Under the pieces are notes generated by a model. That model ran no database searches and was not told the origin of the DNA. It saw only the letters and a list, made by a program, of their open reading frames with translations. Of a stretch of 64,000 nt of DNA, positions 55,322 through 64,000 are shown piece by piece (the first letter of the stretch is position 1; each line of letters opens with the position of its first letter). The translations under genes and the position numbers were made by a program. This stretch comes from Gamarada debralockiae (lineage: Eukaryota > Ascomycota > Leotiomycetes > Helotiales > Hyphodiscaceae): contig NXFV01001453.1 of the NCBI GenBank assembly GCA_002803225.1, positions 62,001-126,000 of the forward strand, written 5' to 3'.

Positions 55322-56599
55322 TTAAGCAAGTCCAAGTCGTCGAAGTTCCAGCCATCGTCTCCGCTCCCTGACCTTTCGAGACTGGTCTTCCCCAATGATA
55401 AAGAGATCCATATACTGAAACTCTTTTGTCACTTCCCCAGTGAAAATTTTGACATCCTCTTGCGCTGTAGTCATGTTCCACCAACCCATTCTGTCAATAT
55501 CGAATAGAAACTGGTTGAGAGCTGATTCTTTGCGGCTATTCCACCGCGACAAAGGAATTACGACATAGCCCGATTGTTGCGAGAATCTATCAATACATCG
55601 GCACTCCAAAATAGCCTCATAGTCCAGGACACTGTCCTCGACATTTCTCACCGGCAAAGTAATAGACAGTCCCGCGTTAGTCATCGAGAATGGTCTGATA
55701 GTTCTTTTCTCAATCTCGCATCGCTCGATGGTCCCTAATCCCGCAAAGCATTGTGGAGATGGAGCAGTCAGGCCACCTCTCCAGGACCTCTCGTGTGCTG
55801 CCATGCCGTAATTCCAAGCAAATATTGTTTGGTCCGGGGAGTGGTTCATTATTTCAATCTGAAGGCGTCGGAACGCTTTCTCAAGTCCTTCTCCGTAGAT
55901 TACTGGTATGTTGACATCGAACAATCCCATCAAGCAGTAAGCTTTGTCTTCCTCCTTGGTAGTTTGCCGTTGGGACGCCCAGGTCATACGGGTAGCAATG
56001 CAGACCTCTGAGAGTTCTCCGGTCTGGTCCAGGATATCTTCGGGGATGCCAGTGATATCTGAGATTCGCCGGACGAATAGCTGATGCTGCTTGTCATTTC
56101 CAAGGCCTTGGATATTGGTAAGATATTTGGCGTACTTCTTTCCAATGGTGTCCCAATCACCATTTAGGAACAGGATCTTTGTAGGGGCGATGAGTTCTTG
56201 AAGTGTCCATCCCCTGGTGAACCATCGACTTCTATCCATAATATCGACAGTTCGAACGAGCTGCCCAGTTGGAATATCTTCGAGATATACATAGCATAGA
56301 GTAGCATCTCTATACCAAGCGTACATGGAGTTGATAGATTCGGTGACCTCAGCGCTACTTTGCTTATCGATGCAGCAGGTGTCGATCCACACCCATTTAA
56401 GTCGATCTTCCAAGGACTTCTCACAGCACCTCTGGATTTTTGCGAAACCCGCTTTTTTGCAGGCGTTGTCTCTATCGTCCTGCAGGTCACGAAACGACAC
56501 TTCTTCTGGACCCCAAGTGTGTGATAAAATCGCGTAGAGCGGCGCCTCCGAGCTAGGGAATTCATGAAGTACTATAGTTGCAGCATCGAGCAACCACAT
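55322..56599 (-). CDS. HET-domain protein
   Basis: A single minus-strand exon encodes 425 residues. The heterokaryon incompatibility domain (PF06985) starts near residue 20: PLYAILSHTWGPEEVSFRDL, then KWVWIDTCCIDKQSSAEVTE, SINSMYAWYRDATLCYVYLE and RSRWFTRGWTLQELIAPTKI. The second conserved part follows, QRQTTKEEDKAYCLMGLFDV, with NIPVIYGEGLEKAFRRLQIE. The last 150 residues look like a beta-rich domain common to this type. HET proteins act in self/non-self recognition, often by triggering cell death on hyphal fusion; whether this one does is unknown. No ankyrin, WD or TPR repeats follow the domain. The frame is intact, unlike the NLR relic beside it. Confidence 0.92.
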   Translation of the reverse strand: MWLLDAATIVLHEFPSSEAPLYAILSHTWGPEEVSFRDLQDDRDNACKKAGFAKIQRCCEKSLEDRLKWVWIDTCCIDKQSSAEVTESINSMYAWYRDATLCYVYLEDIPTGQLVRTVDIMDRSRWFTRGWTLQELIAPTKILFLNGDWDTIGKKYAKYLTNIQGLGNDKQHQLFVRRISDITGIPEDILDQTGELSEVCIATRMTWASQRQTTKEEDKAYCLMGLFDVNIPVIYGEGLEKAFRRLQIEIMNHSPDQTIFAWNYGMAAHERSWRGGLTAPSPQCFAGLGTIERCEIEKRTIRPFSMTNAGLSITLPVRNVEDSVLDYEAILECRCIDRFSQQSGYVVIPLSRWNSRKESALNQFLFDIDRMGWWNMTTAQEDVKIFTGEVTKEFQYMDLFIIGEDQSRKVRERRRWLELRRLGLA

Positions 56600-58126
56600 A
56601 TTAAGTACGGTTCGGTCTTCAGACTGCTATAGCAGCTGTATTGAACGTTTTTCAAGTCCGAAAGTGCGAGCGACTAATGGGTAGAATGTGTTGCAAATGG
56701 GATACTTTGAAGTGTGGTGAGCGATTTGTCGCAAAACGGAGGCAGCGTCGCAGCGTGCTGTAATATTATGCAGGAAGATAGATATTCTGTCAGGACGAAG
56801 CGGAATATTGGTACGTTTCTGAGGGAGACACGCGATCCAGTGAAAGTTGCCTAGAGGTCCCTTTTTTAATTTCGAATAGCTAGTTGCGCTTCGGCTTGAT
56901 AGACACAGGCGTGGGCATTGTAGATTAGAATGAACGAGGTGGGATCTTGTGAAGGAGAAAGCATGCCTTGCAGCTTAATAAATGTATCCGTACTCGGCGC
57001 TTAGAGCTTATCACGTGATTAGATTGGCTCAGCCTCAAGTTCCGTCAGCCCGTGATCCAGTCTTCCATACGTCAGAACATAACCCTTGCACTGTGCTTTA
57101 CCTAAAACAGCAAAAAGCATACAAGGGTTAACAAAGCGAAGTGGGGCTGACCTTTTAATAAGAAAGTATTTGGGGCGAAGCCGGTTTCGAAGTTCACTGT
57201 ATGTTCCGTAGCTACTTCTGAATACTCTAAGCCTCCGCACTTGAAAATTACGTTCGTATCGTCAGTCTCGCGCTTGATTTGCGGACAGTCTCCGTTTATA
57301 AGGCAACAGAGTTCTTTCACCATAGCTCCACTATCAAGCTCTTATCACTCCTGATCTTTATAAAAGGGTCATATTCGAGATTTAGAGCCTCAATACTATT
57401 CTAGAAATCGTAATTAACCTTGCCATCCAGAGCAAGATAGCAAATACATCAGCTAGTACACGGCTACTAATAGCTACTCTTGTCCAGAATTAATCCTAGC
57501 CCAAAACTAAAAGTGAATTCAAGTGCTCCTCGATTTTAAGTAACTGTTCTTTTTAGAGGGCACGTAGTAGTTAGGAGAACTATTCATCCCTATCCTATGG
57601 TGCTGTTGTGCTAGCTTTATTCTTATGTTCTTAGTGCTGCTTGGACATAGCTGCTGTAACAAGGGATAGAAGCAGTAGATTTAACTTCCTGCCCTGCTTC
57701 TTTTCCTCTTTATCCTCAGGGATTGCATCGGGTGAGTTTTTTGGGCTAAGATTAAAGGGTGAGATCTACTTATCCTCTAATACTCCTCTAGCGCTAAATC
57801 AGTATTCGGTATGAAGCTATGGTAAGGTCCGACTTCACGCGGAAGTCAGGCCACAATTCTGTAATCTGACGGGATTATGTCGTCCTCAACCCAATGGAAG
57901 GTGTCGGGAAGAAGTTTGATGAGCCAAGACCTCTTATGTAGGTTTAGAGAGCTTACAAGTTTCGCGAGGTTTCGAAACATAAACATTTCATGCCTCTTCG
58001 GGCTCTCGCAAGAGTTCTCAGCGTCGTGCAAAACTCGTTGTAGCATCCCTTCTTAGCACAGCAACATAGAATATGCTTCTCCCATTCTCTCATTTCAACA
58101 AATCTATTTAACATTCACCACCCAAC
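56600..58126. other. Gene-poor stretch
   Basis: Contains the HET promoter side. Two short minus-strand frames (57102-57323, and 57846-58046 with HEMFMFRNLAKLVSSLNLHK) look somewhat protein-like. They match no family that I recognise and could be gene fragments. The middle (57350-57800) is AT-rich. Confidence 0.35.
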
Positions 58127-59075
58127 ATGGTCTCCCGCTCCTTAGGCCTCTGGGCTGTCTGGCTCTCACAGCCAACACCGTTCATCACGGTAATGCGACC
58201 ACAGCAACCGGTGAGACTATCTACGCAACTGTCTGCCCTGCTCATGACCTCAGAAACGCATACATTTACATCCATGTACACGACAACCTCAACAATCATT
58301 TCTTGAAAGGAGGTTGCCTAACACCCACTGCCTCTTCGATTGCGGACTGCCAGAAGCTCCGTGCTGAGTGTCAATCTCAGCCAGACCCTAATGAAGCCGA
58401 GTGTGCTGCCAAGTATGTTGCCTGTGCTGGAACCACCAGTAGCCTGAACCAAGCACCCGCCCCAACCACCTCTTCTATCGCCGACTGCCAATAGGTTCGA
58501 TCCCACTACCAATCCCAGCCAGACGCCAGCCAGGCTGAATCCGCTGCCAAGTATGTTGCATGTGCCGGAACAACCGGCGGTTTGAATAAGCCGCCTGTTT
58601 CGACGACCACTGTCTCCTAGAATGTGACAAAGTCCGATCCGATTGCTAATCTCAACCCGATGCTAATCAGGCGAAATGCGCAGCCAAGTACGTCGCCTGT
58701 GCCCGTTCCACCAGTGGTTTGAACAAGCCAGCCACCGCCCTAGAAACAACCATCTACATCACTGTGTGCCCCATCACATCCACCGTCACCAGTGGCACCC
58801 AAACCCACACATCGGTCTACACCACAACCTCAACAATCACGTCCTCCAAGGGCGACTGCCCTTCAACCGTCGCTCTGCAGCTTCCATCAGCGCAATCAAC
58901 GCCTGCTAGGACCAATACAACAAATGCCGAATCAGAGCAGACGCCAACCAATTTTTCTGCGCAGCCCAATTCACCTTTTGCAAGGCTGGATCTAGCTCGG
59001 CTGGTAACACAATGGCTAAGTCCGTCGCTTCTACTCCTGTTGCTGTTGTATCGATGGCTCATGTCACTAGAATGA
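58127..59075 (+). pseudogene. Broken secreted/GPI-type protein with tandem Cys modules
   Basis: An ATG at 58127 is followed, after a frame change, by a secretory-like and Thr-rich start (LALTANTVHHGNATTATGET then IYATVCPA). Three copies of a 46-residue module come next. Copy one, at 58333, is SSIADCQKLRAECQSQPDPN followed by EAECAAKYVACAGTTSSLN. Copy two starts at 58471, 138 bases later, with a TAG at 58492 and Ser in place of one Cys. A second TAG lies at 58618. Copy three is 137 instead of 138 bases on, a one-base loss that shifts the frame. The tail (KPATALETTIYITVCPITST, then TSVYTTTSTITSSKG) is Ser/Thr-rich, like a cell-wall anchor region. Its role was probably on the cell surface. Confidence 0.65.
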
Positions 59076-59133
59076 CTCCAGGTAGCGCCAGGGCGGCTCA
59101 TCTCCACTAGTGGTGCCTTGTCTATGAAGCCTG

Positions 59134-59337
59134 CTAAAAACCCCTATATTCGTTGGCCATCTTGCGTTTAACGGACATACGGATTGGATGGATTTCGACC
59201 AGGCGAGGAAGATGACATGCTTCTTTCCAAATGGCTTCTCGTAGCTCGAGGGGAAGTTTGGCAAAATGAGAAAAGTCTTCGTAGCTCTGCTGGCGCCGGA
59301 GGGATTTCTCTCGAAGTAGAGTGAGTCTTCCTTGCAT
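59134..59337 (-). pseudogene. Truncated 2EXR-domain gene fragment
   Basis: The minus-strand frame starts at 59337 and reads YEDFSHFAKLPLELREAIWK, then EACHLPRLVEIHP, the diagnostic opening of the 2EXR domain. It stops after 67 residues, before the VCRESR and YFDxxxD blocks. No downstream exon is visible; the broken surface-protein gene follows at once. It is either a 5' fragment left by a rearrangement or a decayed gene. Confidence 0.6.
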
Positions 59338-59788
59338 GCTGTATTACGGCGATTTGATAGTCCTGGGTTTTTGAAAGATCCATCTGCTGGGTTGTCAGAC
59401 CACAATGCATGATCCTCGTTGGTAGTCCAAGCGGAATTTCGAGGTCGTAAAGACTCTTCAAGGTTTGGGATTCCCGTACCGGTTTTGTCCCATGAGTTGT
59501 TTGGCGGAGTAGCACCATTGTATCTAAGTTATTCATGGCCCTCAGCGTTTGCGTATCTGGAGGCATAAAAATATTGTGAGCGAGATCCATGTTTAATCAG
59601 TCGCCTAGAAGAGAGGAGAGTAGTAAGATCTTGACCGAAGATCTGGGCTCTGCGGTGGATCAAATACTCGTGACAGAGGTTGGAACATTCCTCCTTGCGC
59701 TTCATCCCTTGCGTCGTTGCCCGAACTTAGTGAAATAAAATTCCACGGATCGCCCAATCAATCTTACATTTGAACATTTGAGACACCC
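59338..59788. other. Intergenic, nothing firm
   Basis: A 140-codon minus-strand frame (59168-59590) overlaps the 2EXR fragment in another phase and has no family signal. No gene is supported here. Confidence 0.4.
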
Positions 59789-62468
59789 TTAAGGTTTGAA
59801 GATTCCAGGTGCAAGCGTGTCGGCGACATTCCACCCATCGCGGATGCAGGCTCGAAACTTAGCGACGAGCAAGTCAATATTGCATCGACAAAACAGGATC
59901 CCCGTCAACGCGCCGCGACAGCCTCCCATCTCAATCCAAGCTTCTCTATCCTTTTCATATACTTGTGAGGTTTTCGGGCCGCTCCATTTCGTAAGTTCAA
60001 CGACCGGTGCATCGATGAAAGGGAGAATCTGTCCTTCCGAGATGCAGTCAGGGCATCCCTTGCCACCGTACATACAATACGCCCAAATCACCAGAGCAGC
60101 GACGGCTAGCGCAACATAGGCAATGGGATCTACCTCATTGTTCTCGAGGCCCGATACGTTGCTGTAGAATACGAGAATGTCTGTAGCATGACACAATGCT
60201 CGTCGCACAGCCGCTGATTCTGCCCAGGCATGTGTTGACTCTTCCCGACGTTCTTGAGCTTTCAGATACTTATGGCCTGGAACCAAAGATGGATCGATGG
60301 AATGCTTGTCTTTTGCCATTTGGGTAAGAGTTCGAATATCAGCGTGTAAATGCATGCTCAGTAGGTGGTAAAGCATGAGCGTATCGAAGATCAGGTTCTT
60401 GGGGCGATTGAAAACAATTAATTGCCACCCAGGTTGCGAATGGTCTTCCATGCCGTAGTAGTATCGCATGTCAAGATGTTGTCCATGACTAAAATCAATA
60501 TGGTCTGTCTGTTGAATCGGAATTTGATCGATCCAGTGTTTCCAGGCATCGAGTCGTCGTTTCAGAGAGTCTCTTTCAATAGCATTGCTTACTTCGTTTT
60601 CCGGACTGTCACGAGTTCGCTCCAGTAGTTGCCATACTTTTGAATGCATTGCGCAGATGCCAAGCTGGATGTCTTCAACTAACATCAATCCGTCGGTTGG
60701 AGTGAACGATTCTAAAGTGGGCTCGCGGATGGCACGGCAAATCGTCATCTGACCTCGCGATTCTGGCTCAATTGAGTGACGAATTTCCCATATATTCAGT
60801 CCATCTGCGTTGTAGAGAGCAAAAGTGCAAGGTAGGGTAAAGTGGAGCTCTTCGGGGGTGAGGAGTTCTGGTTGGCCTCGAAGTATGTTGAAATAGGAGT
60901 CGACTTTGAAGAGACAGGTGGCTAGTCTATCAACTATTAGAACAGACATTTTGCGCCAACCGAATGACTTACCTCTGCTTTTGCCCCTCCTTTACCGAAC
61001 GAAGGGGTAAGAAATATCCAGGTTTGTCGTAAGGAACAGGAGTTTCAGGCTTGAAAAATCCCATCTCTCTGAGGGCAGTGACAAGCATGCTTCGGACGAT
61101 GATAGCCCTCGACAATATCGTTTCTTTCTGTTGCAACCATCAGGAACGTCATACTTAGAGGAGCGCAGCATAAAACTCTCAACATACCCCACAGTAGAAT
61201 CCGAAGATTATATATAGTAAGGATGCTTCACAAAGAGCAAGTGTGGATGAGTGGTCTGTGGAATCTTCCGAAGAAAGCTGGCCCTAATGGCATAGTCAGT
61301 CGAAACTCTCAATCTCAGACCCTAAGTGAGGAACACACCAATCGAGGGAAGATATAATCAATCACGCGAGTATGCAAACTCATGGCCAACTCTTTTGAGT
61401 CACTTGTTCCATGGATACATGCGCCGATCATAGTGACGCAGGATATTAAGGCTGGAAGATCGGTGTCTGCTTCAAATGTTGGAGGGTGGATTATGGGCCA
61501 ACGATGGTGAAAGTGAGTGAAGTAAAGTTTCGAGTACTTTGCTGTTTCTGGTTCAGGAAGTGAGGGCCAATTCTCGCTTTCTGAGGTGGAATGAGCGACT
61601 CTGTTTGGAGCATCGCCAAAAGCCGGACCGCGTGGCAAATCCTTTTGAACCTTCGCCGATGACCAGTCTATGGGACCTTTGCATTTACTTAAGGCAGCCC
61701 ACAATCGTTCTTCAAATGAGGCTTGCGTTTCCACGGTCTTTTCGCCGGAGGTCGTAGTAGTCGTATCCTCTGTGGGGGAAACTGGAGTGTCATCATTTAC
61801 GTCACGTGACACACGATATCCAAATATCGGGGTAGGAGTTACACTCTTTGAACCATCATTCATGACATTGACATCCGGCTGATCGTACTTGCAATCAATA
61901 CCCTTCTTGCGACATCTCGAACACGGCTGGTCGCCGTCACACTTTACCTTGCTTGAATGGCACGTGACACAGGCGCGCTTGCTCCTTCCCGAAGGGCTAG
62001 GTTTGAATTCTTCCCCATGGAGCCCAAGATGACGCTGTAGACTATCACTATAACACAGTTAGTCCGTGGAGAAATAAGAATGCAATAATTTGAATATAAG
62101 GCGACCTCCTCTGAGGGTGGTAGGGTGGATCAAGGACTATCTCGATCATTCACTCCTTGTAAGCGGTCCAGACCGTTAGACGGCCTAATTATAGCCTTGA
62201 GGGCGGTTCAGAAAGTCAAAATCGCTGAAGGTCTTTGGGCAATTGGCCATTTGGCCTCACGAACGCAAGAAGACAGAATAAATAGCATTCGTCGAGTATC
62301 TTACCTGCGAGTAAACTCCTTCAGGCAAACTTTACAAATGTAACGCGATTCCGAGTGAGTTCGAACGTGGCGTGCCAGGTGCTCCCGTCGCTGAAACGAT
62401 TTGTCGCAGCCAATAAATTTGCAGTGATATCGACCCTTCTGGGTGCTTTCCGTGTCGTTCATTATCAT
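59789..62468 (-). CDS. Transcription factor with C2H2 fingers plus Zn2Cys6 cluster
   Basis: Five minus-strand exons (62468-62305, 62047-61339, 61283-61188, 61127-60973, 60926-59789) join to 753 residues. The first C2H2 finger is CKFIGCDKSFQRREHLARH with VRTH. The second (CKVCLKEFTRSDSLQRHLGL with H) is split by intron 1. A Zn2Cys6 cluster follows at about residues 80-106: CVTCHSSKVKCDGDQPCSRC, then RKKGIDC, preceded by basic residues. The middle region has the fungal transcription factor domain: YFTHFHHRWPIIHPPTFEAD, then LLYIIFGFYCG, REMGFFKPETPVPYD and LATCLFKVDSYFNILRGQPE. Proteins with both DNA-binding types form a known but uncommon fungal group. An ATG two codons downstream (62462) is an alternative start. 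The divergent neighbour is an NmrA-like reductase gene, a candidate target. Confidence 0.88.
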
Positions 62469-62645
62469 CGAGGTCCACCGAGGTGGGAGTTTGCCATTTC
62501 ATCGTGGGACGACTGGAGTGGAGTTTTCAATGGCCGATTGCCAGATTAAGTCTTTAGAAAAACCTTTCCTCTGATTCCATCAATCGTCACAGTTGTAAGA
62601 GGTCAGTAATCGACTCCTTCACCCGTCAATTGCGGAATACGTGAT

Positions 62646-62668
62646 GAGGAGGAGGAGGAGGAGGAGGA
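62646..62668. repeat. GAG trinucleotide microsatellite
   Basis: Seven or more tandem GAG units lie in the divergent promoter region. Confidence 0.85.
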
Positions 62669-63224
62669 TGAAATAGAGTTTCGGACTCCCACACCAAAAT
62701 TTCCGAGCCTACCGCCACCCAGCATGCCGCTTTTGTTACGACGCACTTCCATGTGGGCTGCCGAGCACCTCGTCAAATAATTCGCGTACGATGCTTTTGC
62801 ACTTACAAGCAACATCAGACAGAGAAATGAATGGCTTCCAATTATTCGATCACCTGCAAGGATTCCAAATATGAAATAAAATATAGGGTAAAATCAGAAA
62901 GGAAAGTAGAAGCATTCTAGTAAGAACGCAAGGTGGGGGACGGGAGACGGGAATCGCCTGCAGTGGGATTAGAAGCAGCGAGAGTAATCGGCGCGGGAGC
63001 CGTAGTGCCAACATCTCACTTCGAAATTCTGCTCTCGCTCTCCGTACTCCCAAACACCACAACGAATTGGCGACGGCATCCACATCGCCTGATGGAACAG
63101 CATTACCTCAGCATAGTGCCTGCTCGGTAACAGCATCAATCCGCTCAGTGGTAGATTTGAGACTGCTCGAAAATGATTAGAAATGCCGCTCCGAATCATG
63201 AGCTTCTGTTCCGTCCTAGTAGGA

Positions 63225-63231
63225 TATATAA
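63225..63231 (+). promoter_or_regulatory. TATA box of the reductase gene
   Basis: TATATAA lies about 155 bases upstream of the start codon at 63385 and is followed by a CT-rich stretch, a usual arrangement for highly expressed fungal genes. Confidence 0.5.
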
Positions 63232-63384
63232 GTCCTCTCTTTCCTCGCTCAAGATGCCTTCTCATCATCATCTCAACTCTCGTCTTCTTTTCACACTCTG
63301 AACGCGCTCAAGATTCAGTCTCAAAGTCAAAGTCAACATCCAACCCACACTTCTAAACCAAGTTCCAAACTCTCAATCCACAAA

Positions 63385-64000
63385 ATGGTCGTTATCAAGA
63401 ACGTCGCTGCCATCGGCGTAAGTTCATTCCCAAAAGGGTCCATTTCGCATGTTCCCAAACAAATCTAACATACTACAGGCCGCTGGTGCCCTCGGAGAGC
63501 CAGTCCTCAACGCCATCATCAAGTCCGGCAAATTCAACGTAACCGTCCTTGTCCGCTCAACTTCAAAGACCACCTTCCCATCATCAGTCAAAACCGTCAC
63601 CGTCGACTACAATGATGTCGCCTCCCTTACCTCAGCTCTCCGCGGCCAAGACGCCGTCGTCTCCACCGTCGGAACCCACGGTCTCCAAGGCCAAACTGTC
63701 GTCATCGACGCTGCCATCGCCGCAGGCGTGAAACGGTTCCTGCCCTCTGAATTCGGCTCGGATCTAGACAATCCCAAGACAAAGCAACTCCCAGTCTTCG
63801 GCTACAAAGTCAATGTCCAGAAATACATCGAGGAAAAAGCTGCTGCAAATCCTGATTTCAGCTACACTCTTGTGCGCAACGGCGCGTTTTTGGATTGGGG
63901 TCTTGAGATGAACTTCTTGCTTGACTTGAAGAGCGGCAAGCCACGCATCTTCGATGGCGGAGATCAATTGTTCAGCACTACCACTCTGAAGTCTGTTGCG
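63385..64000 (+). CDS. NmrA-like / isoflavone-reductase-like protein, cut by window end
   Basis: Exon 1 (63385-63417) encodes MVVIKNVAAIG. Exon 2 starts at 63479 and is open to the window edge, giving 185 residues so far. The intron splits the dinucleotide-binding motif, which reads VAAIGAAGALGEPVLNAIIK after joining (GxxGxxG). Also seen are FNVTVLVRSTS, ALRGQDAVVSTVGTHGLQGQ, AAGVKRFLPSEFGSDLDNPK (the FxPSEFG block of isoflavone and phenylcoumaran reductases) and VQKYIEEKAAANPDFSYTLV followed by RNGAFLDWGL. Members are NAD(P)-binding reductases or redox-sensing regulators; the substrate is unknown. It lies head to head with a transcription factor gene. Confidence 0.9.

Larger units (their letters stand above)
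62469..63384. promoter_or_regulatory. Divergent intergenic region, regulator and reductase
   Basis: 916 bases between the start codons of the minus-strand regulator and the plus-strand reductase. It holds a GAG microsatellite (62646-62668) and a TATATAA box at 63225-63231 about 155 bases before the reductase start. No gene is supported inside it. Confidence 0.55.

Noticed and set aside
58480..58520. GGTTCGATCCC resembling a tRNA B box
   Set aside because: There is no A box, acceptor stem or cloverleaf around it. The bases belong to a module of the broken surface-protein gene.
59168..59590. 140-codon minus-strand frame as a gene
   Set aside because: It overlaps the clear 2EXR fragment in another phase and shows no domain of its own.
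1..64000. CRISPR array, prokaryotic operon or plasmid-like features
   Set aside because: Spliced nuclear fungal genes fill the window. I saw no regularly spaced identical repeats of CRISPR type.
1..64000. Giant cargo-carrying Starship transposon
   Set aside because: I found no tyrosine-recombinase captain gene (DUF3435 type) in the window.

Overview
The window comes from a filamentous ascomycete (Pezizomycotina). Coding genes carry short introns of about 45-75 bp with GTRNGT donors and YAG acceptors. They encode fungal-only families: DUF6536, DUF3533, Zn2Cys6 regulators with the fungal transcription factor domain, HET, 2EXR, Rtt109 and Ugo1. Gene-poor stretches are AT-rich and full of decayed transposons, some with C-to-T type stop codons as left by repeat-induced point mutation (RIP). 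A leotiomycete would fit, but this is an impression and not proven by the sequence.

Layout. (1) 1-5.1 kb: a five-exon DUF6536 membrane protein and a decayed 2EXR-domain gene. (2) 5.2-9.0 kb: an AT-rich transposon graveyard with LINE (Tad-like) relics, inverted AT repeats and a 195-bp TA-flanked MITE. (3) 9.4-16.2 kb: a DUF3533 membrane protein, an LTR fragment, a second MITE-like element and a secreted FAD-linked oxidase. (4) 16.6-22.8 kb: a pogo/Tigger-type relic, an unknown broken gene, a triply broken alpha/beta hydrolase and an intact eight-exon Zn2Cys6 regulator. (5) 22.9-32.0 kb: a conserved block with CFD1, an 893-residue acidic-motif protein, a coiled-coil protein, mitoribosomal mL57 and RTT109. 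(6) 34.1-38.4 kb: a 1,322-residue zinc-finger protein. (7) 38.7-43.9 kb: a hAT transposon with perfect 8-bp target duplications, inserted into an older decayed Cys/Glu/Gln-rich gene. (8) 44.3-53.0 kb: a second conserved block with an SDR epimerase, UGO1, YAH1-type ferredoxin, RRP15, SRP54 and a severin-like gelsolin protein. (9) 53-59.8 kb: an accessory region with an NLR ATPase relic, a HET gene, a broken repeat-containing surface protein and a 2EXR fragment. (10) 59.8-64 kb: a regulator with both C2H2 and Zn2Cys6 DNA-binding domains, divergent from an NmrA-like reductase that runs off the window.

Functional links. The two conserved blocks hold Fe-S assembly (CFD1, ferredoxin), mitochondrial (mL57, UGO1), chromatin (RTT109), ribosome assembly (RRP15) and secretion (SRP54) genes, arranged as five divergent pairs sharing short promoters. 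They form no pathway cluster. The most system-like elements are the HET/NLR self-recognition neighbourhood and the regulator/reductase divergent pair at the right end.

Exon joins were checked by reading frame: every spliced gene given with exons sums to a whole number of codons.
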